Source: Nitrincola alkalilacustris (lineage in GTDB: Bacteria; Pseudomonadota; Gammaproteobacteria; Pseudomonadales; Balneatricaceae). From it: DNA of 64,000 bases. Numbering within the stretch: the stretch's first letter is position 1; each line of letters begins with the position of its first letter. Positions 54,802 to 61,559 of this stretch are shown one piece after another. The notes under the pieces are model-generated. The model made no database searches, had not been told where the DNA came from, and saw only the letters and a program-made list of their open reading frames with translations. The translations under genes were made by a program, and so were the position numbers. The stretch is from the NCBI RefSeq assembly GCF_008973755.1, contig NZ_WBOM01000005.1, forward strand, positions 248,001 through 312,000, in the 5' to 3' direction.

Positions 54802-55571
54802 ACAATCAACTCCTGTGGACCGCCTTCTGGACCATCCTGGTGAAAGAGGTGCGTCGTTTTACACGGATCTGGGTGCAGACGCTGTTGCCGCCAGCCATCA
54901 CCATGACTCTTTATTTCATCATCTTCGGCAATCTGATCGGCAGCCGTATCGGTGAGATGGGCGGTTTCGGTTATATGGAATATATCGCGCCGGGGTTGAT
55001 CATGATGTCGGTGATCACCAACTCTTATGGCAATGTGGTCTCCTCCTTTTTCGGTACCAAGTTTCAACGCCATGTGGAGGAGTTGCTGGTGGCACCTGTG
55101 CCCAACTGGGTGATTCTGGCTGGTTTCGTGTTTGGTGGTGTGGCGCGTGGCCTTGCGGTGGGCTTGATAGTTACGCTGTTGTCACTGTTCTTTACCAAAC
55201 TGCATGTGCACCATCTGCTGATCACGATCAGCACGGTCTTTCTGACCGCGGTGGTCTTTTCGCTGGGAGGCTTTATCAATGCTATATATGCCAACAGTTT
55301 TGATGATATATCGATTGTTCCGACCTTTATCCTGACTCCCCTGACCTATCTGGGCGGTGTGTTCTACTCCATCAGTCTGTTGCCGGGTTTCTGGCAAGGG
55401 GTGTCGCAGCTGAATCCGATCCTTTATATGGTTAACAGCTTTCGGTACGGTATTCTGGGTGTGAGTGATATCCATATTGGTATCGCATTCACGATGATTC
55501 TGATTTTCATTGGGCTGTTGACTGCCTTCAGTCTGCATCTGCTCAATACGGGTAAGGGGATTCGCAGCTGA
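54798..55571 (+). CDS. yadH: ABC-2 type permease (YadH-like)
   Basis: This 257-residue permease with six helices starts WTAFWTILVKEVRRFTRIWV. It has IFGNLIGSRIGEMGGFGYME and FGTKFQRHVEELLVAPVPNW as the typical ABC-2 cytoplasmic segment. It is coupled to yadG and overlaps the queF start by one base (TGATG), so all three genes are probably one transcript. Confidence 0.93.
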   Translation: MNNQLLWTAFWTILVKEVRRFTRIWVQTLLPPAITMTLYFIIFGNLIGSRIGEMGGFGYMEYIAPGLIMMSVITNSYGNVVSSFFGTKFQRHVEELLVAPVPNWVILAGFVFGGVARGLAVGLIVTLLSLFFTKLHVHHLLITISTVFLTAVVFSLGGFINAIYANSFDDISIVPTFILTPLTYLGGVFYSISLLPGFWQGVSQLNPILYMVNSFRYGILGVSDIHIGIAFTMILIFIGLLTAFSLHLLNTGKGIRS

Positions 55572-56398
55572 TGAGCGAAGAGGAAATTCTGCATAAATCG
55601 CCGTTGGGCAAAGAGACCGCCTATGTCAACCAGTATGATCCTGCGCTGCTCTATCCGATAGCGCGCGACAGCAACTGGCAGGCACGCGGTATCAAACGTA
55701 GTGGTTTACCGTTTCGTGGTATGGATATCTGGAACGCCTATGAGGTGTCCTGGTTGAACAGCAAGGGCAAGCCGGTGGTCAGACTGGCTGAGTTCAGAAT
55801 TCCGGCAACATCGACACATATCATCGAGTCGAAATCCTTCAAGCTTTATCTGAACTCACTCAATCTGAGTCAATTCGGACAGGAGTCTGAAGTGGAGACT
55901 GTACTGCGCCGGGACCTGTCTGCCGCAGCCGGTGGCCCAGTCGCTGTCCGGCTGATAAAGCCGGATGCTTCACAGACGATCGATAAGTTTCACGGTGAAT
56001 GTCTGGATGAGCTGGATATTGAGGTGATGCACTACGAGCCTCAACCGGAGTTGCTGCGCAGTGAAAGCAAGTCGGTGGTTGAGGAATCCCTGTTCAGCCA
56101 TCTGCTGAAGTCCAACTGCCCGGTGACGGGGCAGCCGGACTGGGCGAGCATTCATATCCGTTACAAGGGCGAGAAGATTGATCGCAAAGGGCTGCTGGCC
56201 TATCTGATCTCCTACAGAGAGCATGGCGACTTCCATGAGCAGTGTGTCGAGAACATCTTCATGGATATCTGGCAGCGCTGCCGTCCACAGAAGCTGACCG
56301 TCTATGCGCGCTACCTGCGTCGTGGCGGGTTGGATATCAACCCCTATCGCTCCAGTATCGATGGTGAACCCAGTAATCCGCGTCTGTCGCGGCAATAG
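55571..56398 (+). CDS. queF: NADPH-dependent 7-cyano-7-deazaguanine reductase (QueF)
   Basis: This 275-residue bimodular QueF (E. coli type, 282) reduces preQ0 to preQ1 in queuosine biosynthesis. It has the NADPH/substrate motif IESKSFKLYLNSLN near residue 96, the catalytic Cys in LLKSNCPVTGQPDW (about residue 182), and the C-terminal YARYLRRGGLDINPYRSS. It is the third gene in an operon with yadGH. The final codons CTG TCG CGG CAA TAG are the first unit of a degenerate repeat array. Confidence 0.95.
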   Translation: MSEEEILHKSPLGKETAYVNQYDPALLYPIARDSNWQARGIKRSGLPFRGMDIWNAYEVSWLNSKGKPVVRLAEFRIPATSTHIIESKSFKLYLNSLNLSQFGQESEVETVLRRDLSAAAGGPVAVRLIKPDASQTIDKFHGECLDELDIEVMHYEPQPELLRSESKSVVEESLFSHLLKSNCPVTGQPDWASIHIRYKGEKIDRKGLLAYLISYREHGDFHEQCVENIFMDIWQRCRPQKLTVYARYLRRGGLDINPYRSSIDGEPSNPRLSRQ

Positions 56399-56443
56399 GC
56401 TGTTGTGGCTATAAGCTGTCGTGACAAAACTGTCGTGGCAAAA
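56384..56443. repeat. Degenerate 14-16-bp tandem repeat beginning at the queF stop
   Basis: Four units follow one another: CTGTCGCGGCAATAG (56384-56398, the last codons and stop of queF), GCTGTTGTGGCTATAA, GCTGTCGTGACAAAA and CTGTCGTGGCAAAA. The first two keep a stop triplet at the end, and in the others TAA/TAG has become AAAA. The array fills the gap to the nitroreductase gene. Confidence 0.85.
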
Positions 56444-56458
56444 CACGTAGAGGTAAAC

Positions 56459-57019
56459 ATGGAAGCAACAGAACTGCTGATCAATCGGGTCTCATCCCCT
56501 GTGCTTGAAGGCCCAGCGCCGACAGCCGAACAGTTGGATCTTATCTATCGGGCAGCGTTGCGTGCGCCGGATCATGGCAATCTGAAGCCCTGGCGCTTTA
56601 TCCAGATTGAGGGCGAAGGGAGAGATCGACTGGCTGATCTGTTTATTGAGGTTGCCAAAACGAAAAATCCCGACATGAGCGATGCCGAGATTGAGAAGCT
56701 GCGTGGCAAACCTCTGCGGGCACCGATGATCATTGTTGTGGTGGCGAAGCTGATAGATCATCCTAAAGTGCCGCAGATCGAACAACAGATCGCAGCCGGC
56801 TGTGCGGCTCATGGCATTTTGCTGGCTGCTTTTGCACAGGGTGTGGATGCGATCTGGCGTACAGGCTCCATGGCCTTTGACCCGATGGTTTTTCGTGGAC
56901 TGGGGCTGGAAGAGAATGAGCAGATCACCGGCTTTCTCTATCTGGGCAAGGCGCGTAAGCATCGGGCGCTGCCTGATCTGAATCCAGCCGACTTCGTGCA
57001 GCAGTGGGGGCAGTCGTGA
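56459..57019 (+). CDS. Nitroreductase-family protein (YdjA-like)
   Basis: This 186-residue FMN-dependent nitroreductase has the N-terminal TELLINRVSSPVLEGPAPT, RAALRAPDHGNLKPWRFI and the C-terminal GLGLEENEQITGFLYLGKAR. The short size and this pattern match YdjA (183 residues) rather than NfsA or NfsB. The ATG at 56459 has AGAGGT six bases upstream; 18 residues of upstream reading lie in the repeat. The stop overlaps the next start (GTGA). Confidence 0.92.
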   Translation: MEATELLINRVSSPVLEGPAPTAEQLDLIYRAALRAPDHGNLKPWRFIQIEGEGRDRLADLFIEVAKTKNPDMSDAEIEKLRGKPLRAPMIIVVVAKLIDHPKVPQIEQQIAAGCAAHGILLAAFAQGVDAIWRTGSMAFDPMVFRGLGLEENEQITGFLYLGKARKHRALPDLNPADFVQQWGQS

Positions 57020-57477
57020 ATCTGAAGCCCGATGACGCTGAGGCGTTTCTGAGCTGGCTTCGTACTCAGATTCCACTGGTCGGCGCCATGCAGATAGATC
57101 AGCTGACGCTGGATGATCAGGGGCTGACACTGAGCGCACCATTGGCCGCCAATATCAATGACAAGGGTACCGGTTTCGCTGGCTCACTGGCTGCATTATC
57201 CACGCTCAGTGGTTGGTGTCTGATGACCCTTTATCTGCGCTCACAAGGGCTTGAGTGCGATGTGATGATTGCCGAAAGCCAGATAAAGTATCTGCAGCCG
57301 GTCACTGCTGATTTCAAAGCCTGTGTGTCTCTGCCCGATGATGACGTTCTGGCTCCCTTTTTGTTGCGCATGCGTGAAAAAGGGCGAGGTAAGCTCCCCC
57401 TTCAGGTCGAAATTCAAGAGCAGGGTAAGATGGCGCTGCAGCTTAACGGTGTCTATTATGCGCGCATCAGATGCTAG
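57016..57477 (+). CDS. Hot-dog thioesterase-domain protein (YiiD C-terminal type)
   Basis: This 153-residue protein of the YiiD/PaaI-like putative thioesterase group starts at GTG 57016, within the TGA of the nitroreductase gene and preceded by GGGGG. It has INDKGTGFAGSLAALSTLSG, where the Asp and Gly are typical, and a late QLNGVYYARI strand. Members hydrolyse acyl-thioesters or have unknown substrates. A GTG at 57004 is another possible start. Confidence 0.85.
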   Translation: MNLKPDDAEAFLSWLRTQIPLVGAMQIDQLTLDDQGLTLSAPLAANINDKGTGFAGSLAALSTLSGWCLMTLYLRSQGLECDVMIAESQIKYLQPVTADFKACVSLPDDDVLAPFLLRMREKGRGKLPLQVEIQEQGKMALQLNGVYYARIRC

Positions 57478-57603
57478 GTGGCTGTCCGAGAGTAGGCTAC
57501 TTACCGGTGATCATTAGCGGATATATTTCTGTTGTTTGAACATATTTGTTACATTCAGTGGCTAGAGTAACCGTATTGTCGATCAGTATTAACGGGAAGC
57601 CAC

Positions 57604-58557
57604 ATGATTCGAAGTTATGTACTTGAACAGGGGTTGATGAGAGAGCATCCGCTGGATTCTGAGCAGTTGGAGGAGGGCCTCAGAACATCGAGTTGGATAG
57701 ATCTGCAGGAAGCCTCTGAGGATGAGATAGCTGTTGTTGAACAACTGCATCCGGAAAGCCTGCCCAAGGTGGATGATGTTGAAGAGATAGAGGCGAGTGC
57801 CCGGTATTTCATCGAAGGTCAGGATCTGCATGTTCACTCCCTGTTTCTGTATCAGTCGGAAGGTCGACACAAAACCGCAACCGTCGCCTTTACGCTGAAG
57901 CCTGATGTGTTGCTGAGTATTCGAGATGTGGATCTGGCCGACTTTCGACTGCTCAGACTGCGTTCACGTCGGGGCTGGGTTGATGCTGAGACGCCGCTGC
58001 AGATACTGACCTCCATTTTTCAGCTCAAGGTGGACAACCTGGCGGATCAGCTTGAGGATCTGCTGCGCGATCTGGATGGAATCAGCAGTCATATTCTTGA
58101 GAACCGGGATGAAGCACAGTCTGAGTCCATGGATAAGCTGGCTAAACTCGAAGACAGTAATGGGCGTATTCGCCTGTGTCTGATGGATACCCAGCGCTCG
58201 GTTTCCTTTTTGATTCGCAACATCCATCAGCATCTCGACTCCAAGGAAAACTGTCGTGAGATATTGCGAGATCTGGATACCCTGATGGCGCACGCCGCAT
58301 TCATCTTTGAAAAAATAGACTTTCTGATGAATACGTCGCAGGGCTTTATCAATATTCAGCAGGCCAAGATCATCAAGATCTTCTCCATTGCTGCCGTAGT
58401 CTTCCTGCCACCGACCATGGTTGCCAGTATCTATGGTATGAATTTTGAGGTGATGCCGGAACTGCAATGGACGGCGGGCTATCCTTTTGCCTTGGGCATG
58501 ATGCTGTTGGCCGGAGTCGCCCCTTATACCTTCTTCCGCTACAAGGGATGGCTATAA
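57604..58557 (+). CDS. CorA-family magnesium/divalent cation channel
   Basis: This 317-residue protein has an N-terminal cytoplasmic domain (about 1-240) with long charged helices and two C-terminal membrane helices. The family signature is YGMNFE (about residue 279), and the final helix ends FFRYKGWL. CorA forms a pentamer that carries Mg2+; ZntB-type Zn2+ transport cannot be excluded. The sequence ends with the positively charged tail of CorA proteins. The ATG at 57604 is preceded by GGGAAGCCAC. A 94-bp dispersed repeat follows after about 60 bases. Confidence 0.93.
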   Translation: MIRSYVLEQGLMREHPLDSEQLEEGLRTSSWIDLQEASEDEIAVVEQLHPESLPKVDDVEEIEASARYFIEGQDLHVHSLFLYQSEGRHKTATVAFTLKPDVLLSIRDVDLADFRLLRLRSRRGWVDAETPLQILTSIFQLKVDNLADQLEDLLRDLDGISSHILENRDEAQSESMDKLAKLEDSNGRIRLCLMDTQRSVSFLIRNIHQHLDSKENCREILRDLDTLMAHAAFIFEKIDFLMNTSQGFINIQQAKIIKIFSIAAVVFLPPTMVASIYGMNFEVMPELQWTAGYPFALGMMLLAGVAPYTFFRYKGWL

Positions 58558-58620
58558 CTCGATGACGTGGGCTTTGAGAGATATCTGGATGTAGGTCATG
58601 AATCAGTGACTTCAAAGCTT

Positions 58621-58714
58621 ATCCAGGAGGTCTTGGGTGAGTAAATGCCGCAGGGATGCGGCATTTAAGCCTACAGGGATGTATATATGGGGTCTCATCC
58701 AAGGCATTCAGGAT
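58621..58714 (+). repeat. 94-bp dispersed inverted-repeat element, copy C
   Basis: Same length and order as copies A and B: outer ATCC/GGAT, inner CTTGGGTGAG/CTCATCCAAG and the internal hairpin ATGCCGC/GCGGCAT. The outer and right-hand arms are more diverged than in copy B. It lies in the convergent gap between the CorA and cyclophilin genes. Confidence 0.85.
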
Positions 58715-58761
58715 ATGCCTGCACATACATGCAGTTGGCAGTGAAATCACGTATTCAGATG

Positions 58762-59340
58762 TTACTCAGCAATGATGCGCTCTGCCGATTCAATCACTAT
58801 GGGCTCAACAGGTACATCCGCCATCCGGTTACGGGTGGTTGTCGAAACTGCACGGATCCTGTCGACCACATCCATTCCGCTTATCACCTCACCAAATACC
58901 GCATAACCGGGGCGGTTGCTTGCACCATCCAGGTTGAAGTTATTGACCGTATTGATGAAGAACTGTGCCGTTGCACTGTCCGGTGCCCGGGTACGTGCCA
59001 TGGCGATGGTGCCGCGACGATTGCTCAGGCCATTGTCTGACTCATTCTTGATGGGTGACTGAGTTGCCTTTTGCGTCATCTCAGCATCAAAACCACCACC
59101 CTGAATCATGAAATTTTCAATGACGCGATGGAAAATCAGACCGTTATAAAAACCGGCATCAACATAGGCCAGAAAGTTTTTCACGGTGATGGGAGCCTTC
59201 TCGGCATCCAGTTGCAGCTCGATCTCGCCCAGGCTGGTTTTCAACACCACACGGGGTGCATTATCGGCCAGCGCCAGAGAATTCAACGACAACATGAGTG
59301 CCAGCATGCACAGCAAGCGCAGAGTTCGGTTCAGTAACAT
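58762..59340 (-). CDS. Periplasmic cyclophilin-type peptidyl-prolyl isomerase
   Basis: This 192-residue cyclophilin has a signal peptide of about 25 residues (ending ALA). Its active site motif is GLIFHRVIENFMIQGGGF, and ARTRAPDSATAQFFINTVNN and PGYAVFGEVISGMDVVDRIR follow. It catalyses Xaa-Pro isomerisation in periplasmic protein folding (PpiA type). The ATG is preceded by GGAAG. It is divergent from the DUF6134 gene. Confidence 0.94.
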   Translation of the reverse strand: MLLNRTLRLLCMLALMLSLNSLALADNAPRVVLKTSLGEIELQLDAEKAPITVKNFLAYVDAGFYNGLIFHRVIENFMIQGGGFDAEMTQKATQSPIKNESDNGLSNRRGTIAMARTRAPDSATAQFFINTVNNFNLDGASNRPGYAVFGEVISGMDVVDRIRAVSTTTRNRMADVPVEPIVIESAERIIAE

Positions 59341-59483
59341 CTTTGGAAGCTTCCTTGATCAGTTCAGAAGGGTTATCAATCTTTGATAAGGACTACTATA
59401 GCCAAGGAAAGTTGCAGGATAAACCGATGATGGTGTTAAAGAAGGATTAAATAGTCTCGCTCGGGTTATGAACTGCAAGCGCT

Positions 59484-59513
59484 TCCTTTTCGTAACAATG
59501 GCAACGAAAAGGA
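59484..59513 (+). promoter_or_regulatory. Hairpin over the ribosome binding site of the DUF6134 gene
   Basis: TCCTTTTCGT (59484-59493) and ACGAAAAGGA (59504-59513) are perfect ten-base complements around a ten-base loop. The right arm contains most of the AAGGAG Shine-Dalgarno of the gene at 59521, so translation may be blocked unless the hairpin opens. Confidence 0.6.
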
Positions 59514-59520
59514 GAAGGAC

Positions 59521-60216
59521 ATGAATAACAGCATCATGAATCACTGTGTCAAGGCTCTGTTGATATCGGCCTTGCTGAGTGCTGCTGCATTGCAGGTTCA
59601 GGCAAGCCAGTTGGCTGAGCGTGCATTCGCACTCTATGGAGATGAGGCGCAGTTTGATGTATATCGGCGCGATACGCCTATCGGCGAGCACTCGCTCAGG
59701 TTCAGCCAGGAGGATGGGTTACTGCGTGTCGATATTGAAATGGCGCTGCAGATACGTTATCTCGCTCTTTTCTCCTACAACTATCGCTACCAGGCAACTG
59801 AGTGGTGGCAAGATGAGCAGTTGGTTCGGCTGGAGGTCAATGTCGATGATAATGGCACCCAGCAGGTGATCAGTGCCAGGCGCGAGGGTGATCAGCTTAT
59901 GGTCGATTCAGAAAATGGCAGACTCAGCCTGGAGTCAGGGCTCATCACCACCAACCACTGGAATCGTGCGATCCTTGATCAGACTCGAGTATTGAATACC
60001 CTGACCGGACAGGTGAGCGAAATAGAGGTGGAGACATTGGGACAGGATCAGGTGCCGTTTGGCGGTGAACTGGTAGATGCAATGCGCTATCGCTTGGGTG
60101 GTGAGTTGATCGATACCGACACCTGGTACGATGCCGAAGGGCGCTGGATGGGAATGGAGTTCTCGGCAACCGACAAGTCTCGTATTCGGTTGATCAGCAG
60201 TGGCATGGAGCAGTAG
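59521..60216 (+). CDS. DUF6134 family exported protein
   Basis: This 231-residue protein has a signal peptide of about 29 residues (cleavage near QVQAS). The mature part is beta-rich: EAQFDVYRRDTPIGEHSLRF, then YNYRYQATEWWQDEQLVRL, NDDG-like NVDDNGTQQVISARREG, and TTNHWN with VLNTLTGQ. This matches the DUF6134 family of unknown function. It is followed after two bases by an SDR gene and then an NTF2-like gene, so the three form one unit. The ATG at 59521 lies behind the hairpin described above. Confidence 0.8.
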   Translation: MNNSIMNHCVKALLISALLSAAALQVQASQLAERAFALYGDEAQFDVYRRDTPIGEHSLRFSQEDGLLRVDIEMALQIRYLALFSYNYRYQATEWWQDEQLVRLEVNVDDNGTQQVISARREGDQLMVDSENGRLSLESGLITTNHWNRAILDQTRVLNTLTGQVSEIEVETLGQDQVPFGGELVDAMRYRLGGELIDTDTWYDAEGRWMGMEFSATDKSRIRLISSGMEQ

Positions 60217-60218
60217 AG

Positions 60219-60992
60219 ATGAATCAACCTGACTGGAAGCTTGTCTGGATTACGGGGGGCGGTACGGGTATTGGACGTTCGATGGCCTTGGCCCTGTCTG
60301 AGTCGGGTGCCAGCGTAATCATCTCTGGTCGTACTGAGAGCGCATTGCAGTCGGTGGCGGATGAGTCTCTGGCGCGGCACCATTCGGGCAGGATTATACC
60401 GCTGGTGCTGGATGTGACTGATCTTGAAGCTGTTAAGCAAGCCGTTGAGCAGATGGAAATCGAACATGGTGAACTGGATCTCGCTCTTCTGTGTGCCGGT
60501 AATCACCATTCGATGCCGGTAGATCGATTCAGTGCCGCCACTTGCCGGGAGCTGATGGAGATAAATTATTTCGGTGTGATGCATGCGCTTGAAGCTCTGC
60601 TGCCGCGCATGCTGGCGCGTGACAAGGGCGTATTGGGGGTGGTGGCATCTGTGGCCGGCTATCGCGGCTTGCCGACAGCGGCGGCCTATGGTGGCAGCAA
60701 GGCAGCCCTGATCAATGCCTGCGAGGCACTGGCAACCGAACTCAGGGCGACAGGGGTGCATCTGTCGTTGATCAATCCCGGTTTTGTGCGTACGCCACTG
60801 ACTGACAAAAACCCTTTTCCGATGCCTTTTCTGATGGAGGCAGATGATGCCGCCAAAGCGATTTTCAGAGGACTTCAGCGAAAACAGTTCGAGATCGCCT
60901 TTCCCTGGACCTTTGTGTTGCAGCTCAAGATAATGAGACTGCTGCCTTACTCTGTTTATCTACCACTTATCCGCAAGGTGACCGGTTTTTGA
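60219..60992 (+). CDS. SDR-family NAD(P)-dependent oxidoreductase
   Basis: This 257-residue Rossmann enzyme has the cofactor motif ITGGGTGIGRSMALAL at residues about 10-25, ALLCAGNHH, and the catalytic Tyr and Lys in AAYGGSKAALIN. The C-terminal part ends with hydrophobic segments (WTFVLQLKIMRLLPYSVYLP), as in membrane-associated SDRs. The substrate is unknown. It overlaps the next start by one base (TGATG). SDR and NTF2-like gene pairs of this kind are often found in lipid-modification clusters; here the other genes of such clusters are absent. Confidence 0.92.
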   Translation: MNQPDWKLVWITGGGTGIGRSMALALSESGASVIISGRTESALQSVADESLARHHSGRIIPLVLDVTDLEAVKQAVEQMEIEHGELDLALLCAGNHHSMPVDRFSAATCRELMEINYFGVMHALEALLPRMLARDKGVLGVVASVAGYRGLPTAAAYGGSKAALINACEALATELRATGVHLSLINPGFVRTPLTDKNPFPMPFLMEADDAAKAIFRGLQRKQFEIAFPWTFVLQLKIMRLLPYSVYLPLIRKVTGF

Positions 60993-61459
60993 TGCCAAAT
61001 GAACTGATATCCAGTCAACAGACCTCAACTCATCAAACCCTTAATGAGCAAACCTGCGCAGAGTATGCGGCTCTGTTTGCGTCATTGACTCCGGCACGTA
61101 TTGCCGAGTTTGAGCCACTGGTCGCGCCCGATATACATTTTCAAGACCCCTTCAACGACCATCGGGGGTTTGCTCAGATGAGCCGTGTGCTGGAGGATAT
61201 GTTCCGGCACACCCGACACCCCGGTTTTGAGGTGACGGAGATCTGTGTCGTGGGGGATCGAGCTTATCTGCGCTGGATATTTCGTGCCGGTTTACCCGTG
61301 GTGGGTGATCTGCGTGTGGAGGGTGTCAGTCGGCTGGCTTTCGATGAGCAGGGCAGAGTGTGTGAACATATCGACTACTGGGACAGTGCACCGATCTATC
61401 TCAGACTGCCTGTGCTGGGAGCACTGCTGCGGCGGGTTCGGGCGAAAATGGGTAGTTGA
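60992..61459 (+). CDS. NTF2-like (SnoaL-type) protein
   Basis: This 155-residue protein has a single cone-shaped NTF2-like domain (about 25-145): YAALFASLTPARIAEFEPLV, then DIHFQDPFNDHRGFAQMSRV and RVCEHIDYWDSAPIYL. It is common next to SDR genes; function is unknown, possibly a small-molecule isomerase or binding protein. The last codons GGT AGT TGA are the first unit of a degenerate repeat. Confidence 0.85.
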   Translation: MPNELISSQQTSTHQTLNEQTCAEYAALFASLTPARIAEFEPLVAPDIHFQDPFNDHRGFAQMSRVLEDMFRHTRHPGFEVTEICVVGDRAYLRWIFRAGLPVVGDLRVEGVSRLAFDEQGRVCEHIDYWDSAPIYLRLPVLGALLRRVRAKMGS

Positions 61460-61512
61460 AAACAGACAGTTGAATAAAAGGTAGTTGAAGCAAAAATAGC
61501 CGGTTGCAGAAA
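61451..61512. repeat. Degenerate 14-17-bp tandem repeat beginning at the NTF2-like gene stop
   Basis: The units are GGTAGTTGAAAACA (61451-61464, last codons and TGA of the gene), GACAGTTGAATAAAA, GGTAGTTGAAGCAAAA, and a more diverged ATAGCCGGTTGCAGAAA. The first three keep TTGA, hence TGA. The array runs up to the terminator. Confidence 0.8.
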
Positions 61513-61546
61513 GCGCCCGGGAGCCGTGGTGGCTCCCGGGCGCTTT
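61510..61546. terminator. Bidirectional terminator between NTF2-like and RND genes
   Basis: AAAGCGCCCGGGAGCC and GGCTCCCGGGCGCTTT form a perfect 16-bp stem with the loop GTGGT, between two convergent genes, with A- and T-ends on both sides. Confidence 0.85.
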
Positions 61547-61559
61547 GATGGCCATAATA

